DNA of 64,000 bases from Symbioplanes lichenis (GCF_030709675.1 NZ_JAUZQD010000002.1:434001-498000); one strand, 5' to 3'; shown: positions 42,673 to 51,682, numbered from the stretch's first letter. The notes: generated by a model from the sequence alone, not told the origin. A program made the numbers and translations.

Positions 42673-44040
42673 CTAATGCGAAGCAACAGGCAGGCGCACC
42701 TCGGCCCGCAGCCCCGGCGGCGGCACGGTCCCCCGCAGCGTGACCGTCCCCCGATGCCGCCGCACCAGCTCCCGCACGATGGCCAGCCCCAGCCCCGAGC
42801 CCCCCGCGTCCCGCGCCCGCGCGTCGTCGAGCCGCGTGAACCGGTCGAACACCCGCTCCCGGTCGGCCGCCGGAATGCCCGGGCCGTCGTCGGTCACCGC
42901 GATGATCCGGTACGCCCCCTCGCCCGTCACCTCGAGCCGCACCGCCGACGCCGCGTGCCGTACGGCGTTGTCGAGCAGGTTCGCCACCACCCGCGCCAGC
43001 GCGTCGCGGTCGCCGAGCACGCGCTGCGGCACGGCGGGCCGCTCGAACTCGACCGCCGGATAGCGCCCGGCCACCTCGGCGAGCAGCTGACCGAGCTCGA
43101 CCTCCTCGCGCGCGGGCGTGAGCGGCCGGGTGGAAGCGTCGTCCGCGCGTGCGAGCAGCAGCAGGTCGTCGACCAGCCGGCTCAGCCGTTCGACGTCGGT
43201 GAGCAGGTCCCCGGTCAGCGCCGGCCAGTCGGTCGCCGCGGGCGGGAGCACCTGGGCGACCTCGAGCTCGGTGCGCATGTTGGTCAGCGGGCTGCGCAGC
43301 TCGTGAGCCGCGTCGGCGACGAACGCGCGCTGGCGGGCCCGGGCGGCGTCGAGCCGGTGCAGCATGTCGTTGAGCGTGACGGCGAGGGCGTGGATCTCGT
43401 CGCGGGAGTCCGGCTCGGGCAGGCGCCCGGGGCGCGTACCCCCGGTGATCTCCTCGGCGCCCGCCCGCAGCGCCTCGACCGGGCGCAGGGCCGCGCCCGA
43501 CACGCGCCACGACACCAGCGCGAGCAGCGCGATCAGGGGCGGGAAGGTCGCCAGCAGGGCGACGCGGAGCAGGTGGACGCTCTGGGTGAGGTCGTCGGTC
43601 GGGCGCGCGACGAGGACGGTGACGCGGGCGTCGGGCGGTCCGGCGCGCACGGCGACCACGCGGACGCGGCCGTCGAGACCGATGCGGGGGCCGGGGATGT
43701 CCGTGCCCTCACGGTCGGTGAGCGCTGTCATCTCGCGCGGGTAGAGGATGGGCACGAGCCGGTCGGCGCCCGCGGACACGCTGAGGACTCTTCCGGCGGC
43801 GTCGACCACCTGGACGCGTACGGAAGGAGCGGCCGGCACCGGGTCGGACAGTGAGCGGGCGTCGACCAGCTTGGCCACCGCGTCGGCCGTGTCGAGCGCC
43901 TCGTCGGTCGCCGTGCGCAGCAGCGCGAAGTGCATGGTGACGACCAGCACGACGCCGCCGCCCGCGAGCCCGACGACCAGCGTGATCAGGGAGACCAGCA
44001 GCAGCCGCGCCCGCAGGGTGAGGCGGCGCAGCCAGCGCAC
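42673..44040 (-). CDS. Sensor histidine kinase
   Basis: A 455-residue kinase of the OmpR-partner type. Two membrane helices (residues about 13-36 and 165-185) flank a 125-residue extracellular domain, followed by a HAMP linker. The phospho-acceptor His is in FVADAAHELRSPLTNMRTE (about 245); N-box NLLDNAVRHA, G-box TDDGPGIP and GGSGLGLAIV complete the ATPase domain. It starts one base after the response regulator gene. The signal is unknown; YcnI downstream hints at copper (inference). Confidence 0.94.
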   Translation of the reverse strand: MRWLRRLTLRARLLLVSLITLVVGLAGGGVVLVVTMHFALLRTATDEALDTADAVAKLVDARSLSDPVPAAPSVRVQVVDAAGRVLSVSAGADRLVPILYPREMTALTDREGTDIPGPRIGLDGRVRVVAVRAGPPDARVTVLVARPTDDLTQSVHLLRVALLATFPPLIALLALVSWRVSGAALRPVEALRAGAEEITGGTRPGRLPEPDSRDEIHALAVTLNDMLHRLDAARARQRAFVADAAHELRSPLTNMRTELEVAQVLPPAATDWPALTGDLLTDVERLSRLVDDLLLLARADDASTRPLTPAREEVELGQLLAEVAGRYPAVEFERPAVPQRVLGDRDALARVVANLLDNAVRHAASAVRLEVTGEGAYRIIAVTDDGPGIPAADRERVFDRFTRLDDARARDAGGSGLGLAIVRELVRRHRGTVTLRGTVPPPGLRAEVRLPVASH

Positions 44041-44041
44041 C

Positions 44042-44710
44042 TCAGGCCCCGGCCGGGGCGGCCAGCCGGTAGCCCGCCCCGCGCACGGTCTCCAGGCGGT
44101 CGCGGCCGATCTTGCGGCGCAGATAGCCCGCGTACACCTCGACGGCGTTGGCCGCGGTCTGCTCGGCGGCGTCCCAGACGTGGTCGAGCAGCTCGGTCTT
44201 GGAGACCACCTCGCCCGGGCGGCGGATGAGGTATTCGAGCATCGCGTACTCGCGGGCGGTCAAGGTGACCTCGTCACCCGAGACCGTCACCTTGCGCTGG
44301 GCCGGATCCAGCTCGATGTCGCCGTGCCGCAGCACGGCCGGGCGCCGCGGCGTGCCCCGGCGCAGGAGCGCGCGCAGGCGGGCGAGCAGGACGACGTACG
44401 AGAAAGGCTTCGTCAGATAGTCGTCGGCCCCGCAGTCGAGACCGTCAGCCTGGTCGTACTCGCCGTCCTTGGCCGAGAGCATGAGCACGGGCAGCCATTT
44501 GCGCTCGGCCCGCAGCTGCCGCACGACCCGGTAGCCGGACAGCCGGGGCAGCATGACGTCGAGGATCATCGCGTCGTAGTCGCCGTGGCGGGCCTTGTCG
44601 AGCCCGTCCTGCCCGTCGAGCGCGACGTCGACCGCGAAGCCCTCGGCCTGCAGTCCCCGCCGCAGCGCCGCCGCCAGCCGTTCCTCGTCCTCCACCACAA
44701 GCACGCGCAC
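44042..44710 (-). CDS. OmpR-family response regulator
   Basis: A 222-residue regulator. Receiver: VRVLVVEDEERLAAALRRGL, phosphorylated Asp in ILDVMLPRLSG (about 51), Lys in YLTKPFSYVVL. The winged-helix domain has LTAREYAMLEYLIRRPGEVVSK and VRGAGYRL. GTG start at 44710 fits AAGGTAGGGG before it. It begins four bases after the TetR gene, so the TetR, regulator and kinase genes appear to form one operon. Confidence 0.94.
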   Translation of the reverse strand: MRVLVVEDEERLAAALRRGLQAEGFAVDVALDGQDGLDKARHGDYDAMILDVMLPRLSGYRVVRQLRAERKWLPVLMLSAKDGEYDQADGLDCGADDYLTKPFSYVVLLARLRALLRRGTPRRPAVLRHGDIELDPAQRKVTVSGDEVTLTAREYAMLEYLIRRPGEVVSKTELLDHVWDAAEQTAANAVEVYAGYLRRKIGRDRLETVRGAGYRLAAPAGA

Positions 44711-44714
44711 CCCC

Positions 44715-45272
44715 CTACCTTGGCACGTGGGTACCACCACCCCGCAGCCCGTCCATGACGATGTCGAGCAGGTGCCGGGACCGGTTGACGAAGTCGTCGT
44801 CGGGCAGCCGCCACAGGAAACCGACGAGCAGCAGCACCTCGTCGGCGGTCACGTCGGGGCGCAGCTCGCCCCGCGCCTGCCCGGCCTCCAGCAGCAGGGT
44901 GATCGCCTCGGCGGTGCGGTCGTAGTACTCGCCGGACAGCTCGGCCCGGGTCGCCGCGTGCACGGCCTCGGCGACGCCGTGCTTGATCCGCCCGTACGCG
45001 GCCAGCCGGTCGAACCACCGCCGCAGCGCCACCAGCGGCGGGTGCGCCCGCAGCAGCGCGGGCGCGGCCCCGATCACTTCCTCGACGTCGTCGCGGTAAG
45101 CGGCCAGCAGCAGCGACTCGCGCGTCGGGAAGTGCCGGTAGAGCGTGCCCTGCCCCACGCCGGCGCGCTTGGCGATCGACTGCAATGTGGCGTCGCTGGA
45201 CTCCTTGAGCGCCGCGCGGGCGACGTCCAGCAGGTGGGCGCGGTTGTGTTCGGCGTCTCGGCGCGGGCTCAC
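44715..45272 (-). CDS. TetR-family repressor of the divergent SDR gene
   Basis: A 185-residue regulator from a GTG preceded by AAGGGGGAACC (longer frame possible). HTH: RAALKESSDATLQSIAKRAGVGQGTLYRHFPTRESLL (residues about 15-52). It diverges from the SDR gene at 45357 with two palindromes between them, so it probably represses that gene and itself. It is followed closely by the two-component genes. Confidence 0.92.
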   Translation of the reverse strand: MSPRRDAEHNRAHLLDVARAALKESSDATLQSIAKRAGVGQGTLYRHFPTRESLLLAAYRDDVEEVIGAAPALLRAHPPLVALRRWFDRLAAYGRIKHGVAEAVHAATRAELSGEYYDRTAEAITLLLEAGQARGELRPDVTADEVLLLVGFLWRLPDDDFVNRSRHLLDIVMDGLRGGGTHVPR

Positions 45273-45290
45273 GGTTCCCCCTTGGCTATC

Positions 45291-45304
45291 CGGACACATG
45301 TCCG
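45291..45304. promoter_or_regulatory. TetR operator half-perfect copy
   Basis: CGGACACATGTCCG, palindromic except for its centre. Confidence 0.75.
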
Positions 45305-45321
45305 TTACGGTTGCCGTCGAA

Positions 45322-45337
45322 GCGGACACGTGTCCGC
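45322..45337. promoter_or_regulatory. TetR operator, perfect palindrome
   Basis: GCGGACACGTGTCCGC is perfect over 16 bp. Its centre is 32 bp from the copy at 45291, about three helical turns. Confidence 0.85.
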
Positions 45338-45356
45338 CACTCTAGCGGGAGGCACC

Positions 45357-46043
45357 ATGAGCAAGGTCATCGCCGTCACGGGCGCGTCCGCCGGCATCGG
45401 AGCGGCCATCGCGCTGCGGCTGGCCCGGGCCGGTCACCAGCTCGTCCTGGGCGCCCGGCGGGAGGATCGCCTCGAGCAGCTGGCGAGCCGGATGACAGCT
45501 GTCGCGTACCGGAGGACAGACGTCCGCGTGCGCAGCGACCTGGACGCCCTCGTGGCCTTGGCCCGCGAGCGCTTCGGCCGCCTCGACGTCCTCGTCGGCA
45601 ACGCCGGCGTCGCCACCGTCGCGCCCCTCGACGACCTGGCCGTGGAGACCTGGGAGGACATGATCGACATCAACATCAAGGGATTCCTGTACGGCGTGAG
45701 CGCCGCCCTCCCCGTCTTCCGCGCGCAGGGCTCGGGGCACTTCGTGACCGTCGTGTCCACCTCCGGCCTCAAGATCACCCCGGGTCAGGCCGTCTACGCG
45801 GGCACCAAGAACGCCGTCCGCACGATGTCCGAGGGCCTGCGTCAGGAAGTGGGTCCGGACATCCGCGTGACCGCCGTCTCCCCCGGCTACGTGGCCACCG
45901 ATTTCGCGGGGGCCTCGGTCGGTGCCAAGCCCGACTGGTCCCTCGACCCGGACGCCATCGCCCGGGCCGTCGCCTACGCCGTCGACCAGCCGGCCGGCGT
46001 CGACGTCAACGAGATCGTCATCCGCCCGACGGCTCAGGACTGA
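45357..46043 (+). CDS. Short-chain dehydrogenase/reductase
   Basis: A 228-residue classical SDR. Cofactor motif VTGASAGIGAAIAL (residues 7-20), an Arg-rich loop (GARRED) favouring NADPH, NAG at about 81, and catalytic Ser, Tyr and Lys in VVSTSG and VYAGTKNAV (about 150). RBS GGGAGG precedes the ATG. Substrate unknown. It is controlled by the divergent TetR. Confidence 0.93.
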   Translation: MSKVIAVTGASAGIGAAIALRLARAGHQLVLGARREDRLEQLASRMTAVAYRRTDVRVRSDLDALVALARERFGRLDVLVGNAGVATVAPLDDLAVETWEDMIDINIKGFLYGVSAALPVFRAQGSGHFVTVVSTSGLKITPGQAVYAGTKNAVRTMSEGLRQEVGPDIRVTAVSPGYVATDFAGASVGAKPDWSLDPDAIARAVAYAVDQPAGVDVNEIVIRPTAQD

Positions 46044-46125
46044 GACCCCTAAGGGGCTTTCTCAGCCTCGTCACAGGCGGTTGCTTGCAGGATGGTCTCC
46101 AGAATCACCGACGAGGGGGAAAGTC

Positions 46126-47220
46126 ATGAGCGTGTTCACGTCGAGGCCGGCGCTGCGCTGGCTGGTGCCGGCCGCGGCGGCCGTGGTCGTCGTCGGGGGC
46201 GGGGCGGCCGCGGGGACCATCGCGGCGAGTGCCGACCCCACGCTGCCGGACATCACCGCGGCGCAGCTGCTGACCGATGTGCAGAACGCGAAGGTGGACG
46301 GCATGTCCGGCACCGTCGTGCAGACCGCCGACCTGGGGTTGCCGGCGCTGCCCGGGCTCAGTGGCGGCGAGGGCGGCGCCGACCTGATGAACCTGGTGGC
46401 GGGCAGCAACACCGCCCGGGTCTGGTACGCCGGGGAGGACAAGGCGCGGGTCGCCCTGCAGAGCACGCTGGGCGAGACCGACGTCATCCGCAACGGGCAG
46501 GACGTGTGGATCTGGCGCAGCGCGCAGAACGAGGCCGGGCACTTCGCCCTTCCGGCCGACAAGGGTTCGCGGACACCGGAGGCGCTGCCGTCGGGCGTTC
46601 CGTCGACGCCCGCCGACGCGGCCGACGCCGCGCTCAAGGCGGTGGACGCGACGACCGCGGTCACCACGACCGGGGCGGCGAAGGTGGCGGGCCGCGACGC
46701 GTACGAGCTGGTGCTCACGCCGCGCGACACCGCCTCGCTGGTCGGGCAGGTCCGCCTGGCCATCGACGGGGAGAAGAAGGTGCCGCTGGGCGTGGACGTC
46801 TACGCCAAGGGGGCCGACGATCCGGCCGTGCGCATCGCGTTCCAGCAGGTCAGCTTTGACGTCCCGGACGCCGAGCAGTTCACCTTCAACCCGCCGCCCG
46901 GCGCCAAGGTGACCGAGTCCGGCGCCAAGGACGTCGAGAAGGCGGCCGAGGAGCACGAGAAGGCAGCCGAGCAGGCCGCCAAGGAGGCGCCCGAGGGCTC
47001 GAAGGTCGTCGGCCAGGGCTGGACGTCCGTCTTCGTCGCCAAGGTGCCGGTCAACGACCAGGTCACCGCGGTCACGGAGACCCTGCCGAAGGTCAGCGGC
47101 ACCTGGGGCAGCGGCCGGCTGCTGTCGAGCGCCCTGTTCAGCGCGCTGCTGACCGACGACGGCCGGGTGCTGGTCGGCGCAGTCGCCCCGGAGAAGCTGT
47201 ACGAGGTCGCAGGAAAGTGA
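46126..47220 (+). CDS. LolA-like (DUF2092-type) lipoprotein carrier-fold protein
   Basis: A 364-residue exported protein with an N-terminal signal/anchor (LRWLVPAAAAVVVVGGGAAA) and a LolA-like half-barrel: AAQLLTDVQNAKVDGMSGTVVQTADLG, VWYAGEDKARVALQSTLGETDVIRNGQDVWIWR, GRDAYELVLTPR, and DGEKKVPLGVDVYAKG. A Lys/Glu/Ala-rich helix (residues about 270-295) is an insertion. In actinobacteria such proteins precede ABC transporter genes and probably carry hydrophobic cargo or sense the membrane; the cargo is unknown. Its stop overlaps the ATPase start (GTGA). Confidence 0.85.
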   Translation: MSVFTSRPALRWLVPAAAAVVVVGGGAAAGTIAASADPTLPDITAAQLLTDVQNAKVDGMSGTVVQTADLGLPALPGLSGGEGGADLMNLVAGSNTARVWYAGEDKARVALQSTLGETDVIRNGQDVWIWRSAQNEAGHFALPADKGSRTPEALPSGVPSTPADAADAALKAVDATTAVTTTGAAKVAGRDAYELVLTPRDTASLVGQVRLAIDGEKKVPLGVDVYAKGADDPAVRIAFQQVSFDVPDAEQFTFNPPPGAKVTESGAKDVEKAAEEHEKAAEQAAKEAPEGSKVVGQGWTSVFVAKVPVNDQVTAVTETLPKVSGTWGSGRLLSSALFSALLTDDGRVLVGAVAPEKLYEVAGK

Positions 47221-48143
47221 CCGACCTCGCGGTCGCCTCACACGGGCTGACCAAGCGGTTCGGCAGCCAGGTCGCGGTGGACACCGTCGGCCTGGCTGTT
47301 CCGCGCGGGGCGGTCTACGGCTTCCTGGGACCCAACGGGTCGGGCAAGACCACCACGATCCGCATGCTGCTCGGCCTGATCACGCCCACCTCCGGTACGC
47401 ACGAGCTGCTGGGCGTGCCGATGCCGGCGGGCGCGGCGACGGTGTTGCCCCGGGTGGGCGCGCTGGTCGAAGGGCCGGGCTTTCATCCGTACCTGTCGGG
47501 GCGGGACAATCTGCGCCGGCTCGACGCGGCCGACCGTACGGCTCCGGGCCGGACCTCGGCCGCGCGCATCGGCGCCGCGCTGGACCGGGTCGGGCTGACG
47601 GGCGCGGCGGGCAAGCGCTACCGGACGTACTCGCTGGGGATGAAGCAGCGGCTCGCGCTGGCCGCGGCCCTGCTCGTCCCGCGCGACCTGCTGATCCTCG
47701 ACGAGCCGACCAACGGCCTCGACCCGCAGGGCACCCGCGAGGTGCGCACGCTGATCGGCCAGCTCGCCGCCGAGGGCGCCACGGTTCTGCTGAGTACGCA
47801 TCTGCTGGCCGAGGTCGAGCAGGTGTGCACGCAGGTCGGGGTCATGAGCCGCGGCCGGCTCGTCGCCCAGGAACAGCTCGGCAAACTCCGGGCCGACGCC
47901 GAGCCCCGGGCCCGGGTGCTGACCGACCGGCCCGGTGACGCGGCGGACGTGCTGCGCCGGACCGGACTGGACGAGGTCGTGGTGTCCGCCGCCGAGGCGT
48001 CCGGCCGGCTCGGCACCGTGCCCCCGGAGAAGGTCGTGGCGGAGCTGGTGCACGACGGCGTACCGTTGCGGGGTTTCTCGGTCGAGACGCCGCGCCTGGA
48101 GGACGTGTTCGTGCAGCTGACCGGGAAGGGTTTCGATGTCTGA
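47217..48143 (+). CDS. ABC transporter ATP-binding protein
   Basis: A 308-residue ATPase starting at GTG. Walker A FLGPNGSGKTTTIRML (residues about 37-52), the Q-loop region, signature YSLGMKQRLALAAALL (about 138), Walker B LLILDEPTNGLDPQG and the switch His in STHLLAEVEQ. It is followed by the permease gene with an 8-bp overlap, forming an exporter module with the LolA-like protein. The substrate is unknown; the subfamily is the ABC-2 type. Confidence 0.95.
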   Translation: MTDLAVASHGLTKRFGSQVAVDTVGLAVPRGAVYGFLGPNGSGKTTTIRMLLGLITPTSGTHELLGVPMPAGAATVLPRVGALVEGPGFHPYLSGRDNLRRLDAADRTAPGRTSAARIGAALDRVGLTGAAGKRYRTYSLGMKQRLALAAALLVPRDLLILDEPTNGLDPQGTREVRTLIGQLAAEGATVLLSTHLLAEVEQVCTQVGVMSRGRLVAQEQLGKLRADAEPRARVLTDRPGDAADVLRRTGLDEVVVSAAEASGRLGTVPPEKVVAELVHDGVPLRGFSVETPRLEDVFVQLTGKGFDV

Positions 48144-48963
48144 CCTCTCGGTCCGCTTCCTGCGCTCGGAGCTGGGCCTGATCGCCCGCCGCCGGCGCAA
48201 TCAGGCGGGTCTCGCCGCCCTGGCCGCCGTGCCGATCATCGTCGCCGTCGCCATGCGCCTGGCCGCGCCCTCCTCTTCCTCCCCGTCCGGCGGCCCGGAC
48301 TTCTTCTCGCAGATCACCGGCAACGGCTTCTTCGTGGCGCTGGCCGGCCTGGGCGTGGAGCTGACGCTCTTCCTGCCGATCGCGATCGCCATGCTCGCGG
48401 GCGACGCCGTGGCCGGCGAGGCGCAGCAGGGCACGTTGCGCTATCTGCTGACGGTCCCGGTCGGGCGCATCCGCCTGCTGGCCGTCAAGTACGCGGGCAT
48501 CCTCTTCGGCGCGTTCCTGGCCCCGCTGGTCGTGGCGGCGTCGGGGCTGATCTCGGGCCTGATCCTCTTCGGCGGCGGGGCGATCACCACGCTGTCGGGC
48601 TCGCAGATCGGCTTCGGCTCGGGGCTGCTGCGCCTGCTCGCCATCTGCCTCTATCTGGGTGCGTGCCTGGCCGCGCTCGGCGCCGTCGGGCTCTTCGTCT
48701 CCACGCTGACCGAGCAGCCGCTGGGCGCCACGGTGGCCCTGGCGATGCTGACCGTGGCGAGCTTCGTGCTGGGACAGATCCCGCAGCTCGACTGGCTGCA
48801 CCCGTACCTGCTGACCCAGCACTGGCGGGACTTCGGCGAGCTGCTGCGGGACCCGGTGTCCCTGGACGGGCTGGGGCCGGGGCTGCTGACGGCCGGGGCG
48901 TACATCGTCATCTTCCTGCCGGCGGCGTGGGCCCGCTTCGCCGGGCGTGATGTGACCAGTTAG
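48136..48963 (+). CDS. ABC-2 type transporter permease
   Basis: A 275-residue membrane protein with six transmembrane helices. Its large extracellular portion lies after helix 1. GDAVAGEAQQGTLRYLLTVPVGR is the ABC-2 signature. It overlaps the ATPase by eight bases. Its stop overlaps the convergent FAD oxidoreductase stop. Confidence 0.92.
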   Translation: MSDLSVRFLRSELGLIARRRRNQAGLAALAAVPIIVAVAMRLAAPSSSSPSGGPDFFSQITGNGFFVALAGLGVELTLFLPIAIAMLAGDAVAGEAQQGTLRYLLTVPVGRIRLLAVKYAGILFGAFLAPLVVAASGLISGLILFGGGAITTLSGSQIGFGSGLLRLLAICLYLGACLAALGAVGLFVSTLTEQPLGATVALAMLTVASFVLGQIPQLDWLHPYLLTQHWRDFGELLRDPVSLDGLGPGLLTAGAYIVIFLPAAWARFAGRDVTS

Positions 48964-50033
48964 CGCTGGAAACGCCGGGCGTACTGGGCGGTGAAGAGGT
49001 CTTTGCCCTTGCGCTCCTGGACCGTCTCTACGGAGACCGGGCCTGATATCTGGCCTGCGCCGCCTTGGGTGCCGAGCGGGATGAGCATCCGGGGCGGCGA
49101 CAGCGGGTGCACGGCCTCGGGGCGCTCGCCGGTCAGCTGCGCCCTGAGGTTGGTCACGACGGTCTGGGCCTGCTGCTGGGCGTAGCTGGCCATCTTCGGG
49201 TCCGGGAGGTCGGCGATGTCGCCGAGGGCGTAGACGTGGTCGTGGCCCCGGACGGTGAGACGCTCGGTCACCGGGACCGTGCCGCGCTCGGTGAGGGTCG
49301 TGAGCTTGCCGTCGGCCAGGTAGCCGGTGTTGATGCTGACACCGTTCGCCCGGAACCAGATGTCCGCCGTGATCACGTCGCCGGCGCCCGTGGCGACCCG
49401 GAACTCGCCGTGGTGGCCCGGCTCCGGCAGCCCGGTGACGGTCGTGCCGAGCCGCAGCTCGATGCCGGCCCGGCCGAGCTGGGCGAGCAGGTCGTCGCGC
49501 ACCTCGGGCAGCAGGAAGCCGGGCAGCACCTCCGCGTTGCGGTCGACGACGACCACGTGCTTGTCCGGCCAGACCTCCTTGATCTCGGCCGCCAGCTCCA
49601 GGCCGACCGGCCCGGCCCCCACGATGAGTACGCGGCCCGCGGCGGCCAGATGCTCGTGCGTGGCTCGCAGATCGTCGAGGGCCTCGGCGGAGCTGGTGAC
49701 GCCGGCGCGAGGCTTGGCGGGATAGGTGTAGCCGGAGCCCGTGGCCAGCACCAGGTAGTCCGCGTCGACACGGCGCCCGTCGGCGAGCTCGACGCCGCGC
49801 GGGTCCACGGAGACGGCGGCGCCGCGGACGAAGTGGCCGCGGGACAGGAGCGTGGCGAAGGGGAAGAAGATCCGGGGCGCGAAGTCGGGGCGGGTCAGGG
49901 CGCGGAGCGAGCCGGCCGCGTTGACGAAGGCGTCGCGCGGGTCGATGAGGACGACGTCGGCTGTGTCGTCCAGCTCGCGGGCGACGAGCGAACCGCCGTA
50001 TCCCCCGCCGATCACCGCAATGGTCCGGCCCAT
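48960..50033 (-). CDS. FAD-dependent NAD(P)H oxidoreductase (NDH-2/FSP1-like)
   Basis: A 357-residue flavoprotein. FAD motif TIAVIGGGYGGSLVAREL (residues 4-21), NAD motif VLIVGAGPVGLELAAEIKEV (about 140), and the ALGDIADLPDPKMASYAQQQA (two FAD contacts) block near 290. Single-domain relatives reduce quinones or act against oxidative stress. The ATG has no strong RBS. It is controlled by MarR boxes and preceded by a MarR gene on the same strand. Confidence 0.92.
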   Translation of the reverse strand: MGRTIAVIGGGYGGSLVARELDDTADVVLIDPRDAFVNAAGSLRALTRPDFAPRIFFPFATLLSRGHFVRGAAVSVDPRGVELADGRRVDADYLVLATGSGYTYPAKPRAGVTSSAEALDDLRATHEHLAAAGRVLIVGAGPVGLELAAEIKEVWPDKHVVVVDRNAEVLPGFLLPEVRDDLLAQLGRAGIELRLGTTVTGLPEPGHHGEFRVATGAGDVITADIWFRANGVSINTGYLADGKLTTLTERGTVPVTERLTVRGHDHVYALGDIADLPDPKMASYAQQQAQTVVTNLRAQLTGERPEAVHPLSPPRMLIPLGTQGGAGQISGPVSVETVQERKGKDLFTAQYARRFQR

Positions 50034-50050
50034 GGTGCACTCCTTTGTTA

Positions 50051-50065
50051 GTTCGGTGGCCGAAC
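50051..50065. promoter_or_regulatory. MarR box 1
   Basis: GTTCGG-TGG-CCGAAC, perfect 6-bp arms, 18-32 bases before the oxidoreductase ATG. Confidence 0.8.
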
Positions 50066-50070
50066 GGTAT

Positions 50071-50089
50071 TAGTTTGGCTGCCGAACTA
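50071..50089. promoter_or_regulatory. MarR box 2
   Basis: TAGTTTGG-CTG-CCGAACTA, near-perfect 8-bp arms with one mismatch. Centre 22 bp from box 1. Confidence 0.8.
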
Positions 50090-50110
50090 CAAGAGGCCTG
50101 AGGGGGTTAG

Positions 50111-50123
50111 TTCGGTCACCGAA
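50111..50123. promoter_or_regulatory. MarR box 3
   Basis: TTCGG-TCA-CCGAA, perfect 5-bp arms, between box 2 and the MarR gene end. Confidence 0.75.
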
Positions 50124-50240
50124 GCTTGTCGCCGCGGGCCGCGTCGCCGTCCGCCGTCCGCAGTGCCACCGCCCGCGCCGCCACGCACTGTCGCCGCCGA
50201 CCTGCGCGTCCCCGCCGGCGGCTCATGGCGAGCCGGCGCG

Positions 50241-50705
50241 TCAGGCGTCGGCGGGGTCGATCTCCATGAAGATGGCGGAGACGTTGTTGTCCTGGGCGAC
50301 GCGGGCGAGCAGGCCGGTGAGCGTCTCGAGCTCCGCCGGGGTGAGCGAGGCCGGGAACTGCTCGATCTGCCGCTTCGTCCGCGTGTAGAACCCGTCGGCC
50401 ACCTCGCGGCCGTGCTCGGTGAGGGCGACGCTGACCGCGCGGGAGTCGTGGAAGTCCGCCTCGCGCCGGACCAGCCCGTCCCGCTCCAGGTTGTTGACCA
50501 GCCCGGTGACGGTCGACTTGGCCAGGCCGAGCACCACGCTCAGGTCACCCATCCCGAACGGCTGCGCCCGCAGGCAGCAGAGGAGCTGCCCCTGCTGCGA
50601 CGAGATGCCGAACTCGCGGCTGTTCTCGGCGTAGGCCCCGTTCACCAGGAAGGCGGCCCGGACCAGCGCGGTCGAGAGCCCGATGCGGCCACCTTTCACA
50701 CTCAC
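50241..50705 (-). CDS. MarR-family regulator
   Basis: A 154-residue winged-HTH protein from a GTG (SVKGGRIGLSTALV). HTH region GMGDLSVVLGLAKSTVTGLVNNLERDGLVRREADFHDSRAVSVALTEHG (residues about 50-100, broken here into its two halves) is characteristic. It regulates the downstream flavoprotein, whose promoter has three matching boxes. A ligand such as a phenolic compound or oxidant is likely. Confidence 0.92.
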   Translation of the reverse strand: MSVKGGRIGLSTALVRAAFLVNGAYAENSREFGISSQQGQLLCCLRAQPFGMGDLSVVLGLAKSTVTGLVNNLERDGLVRREADFHDSRAVSVALTEHGREVADGFYTRTKRQIEQFPASLTPAELETLTGLLARVAQDNNVSAIFMEIDPADA

Positions 50706-50838
50706 GCGGCCAGCCTACCGCCGCGGCGCGGGGACTCCCTCGGCCGGAAGGGAACCCCGACGGGCAGCGAAGATGCCCTCGGCCGGAGAAAAGAGTGGAG
50801 GAGGTGAAGGTCACGGGGCGGGAGAGGGCCGGCGCGGA

Positions 50839-50844
50839 TAGCGT
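50839..50844 (+). promoter_or_regulatory. -10 of the epimerase gene
   Basis: TAGCGT, seven bases before the ATG at 50852; leaderless spacing. Confidence 0.55.
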
Positions 50845-50851
50845 CGTGGGC

Positions 50852-51682
50852 ATGAGGATTGCGCTGACGGGCGGGTCGGGCTACATCGGGTCCGCGGTGA
50901 TCGCGGAGCTGGTGCGGGCCGGGCACCAGGTGACCGCGCTGGTGCGTTCGGGGGCGTCCGCGGACCGGGTCGCCGGGCTCGGGGCGCTGCCGGTCGTGGG
51001 CGACCTCTTCGAGCCGGCGTGGGTGGCCGAGCAGTTCGCGGGGGCGGATGCCGTGGCTCATCTGGCGGCGACCGGGGACGCGACCACGGCGCAGCTCGAC
51101 CGGAGTGTGGTGGCCGCGGCGAAGGAGGCCGGCCTGCCGTATGTGCACACGAGCGGCATCTGGCTCTGGGGCGACAATCCGGCGATCACCGAGGAGTCGC
51201 CGGTGCAGCCGCCGGAGCTGACGGCCTGGCGGATCCCGGTCGAGGAGACCGTGCTGACCTCCGGGCTGGTGGTGACCATCGTCGCGCCGGGCATCGTCCA
51301 CGGCCACGGCGGCGGCAGTGTGGCCGGCAGCTTCGCGGCGGCGCGCACACCCGGCGGCAAGGTGCCCCTGGTGGGCGACGGCTCCCAGCACTGGACGACC
51401 GTGCACGTCGACGATCTCGCGGTGCTCTACCGGATCGTGCTCGAGCGGGGCGAGGGCCTCGGTTACGTGATCGCCGCCTCGGGCCACAACCCCACGGTCC
51501 GCGAGCTCGGCGAAGCCGTGGGCGACGTCCAACCGGAAACCCCCGACGAATCCCGCCGGCGCCTGGGCGCCCCCTTCGCCGACGCCCTCCTCCTCGACCA
51601 GCAGGCCGCCGGCACCAAGGCCCGCACCCTCGGCTGGACCCCGGCCCGCCCCACCATGCTCGACGACCTCCGCCGCCCCTGA
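50852..51682 (+). CDS. NAD-dependent epimerase/dehydratase (atypical SDR)
   Basis: A 276-residue extended/atypical SDR: RIALTGGSGYIGSAVIAEL (residues 2-20), GDLFEP, AHLAATGD, and VHTSGIWLWGDN where the usual Tyr-x3-Lys is replaced. This subgroup holds nucleoside-diphosphate-sugar epimerase-like and isoflavone-reductase-like enzymes that act on small molecules. ATG chosen over upstream frame because of the -10 box. The divergent MarR gene may also touch it. Confidence 0.9.
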   Translation: MRIALTGGSGYIGSAVIAELVRAGHQVTALVRSGASADRVAGLGALPVVGDLFEPAWVAEQFAGADAVAHLAATGDATTAQLDRSVVAAAKEAGLPYVHTSGIWLWGDNPAITEESPVQPPELTAWRIPVEETVLTSGLVVTIVAPGIVHGHGGGSVAGSFAAARTPGGKVPLVGDGSQHWTTVHVDDLAVLYRIVLERGEGLGYVIAASGHNPTVRELGEAVGDVQPETPDESRRRLGAPFADALLLDQQAAGTKARTLGWTPARPTMLDDLRRP

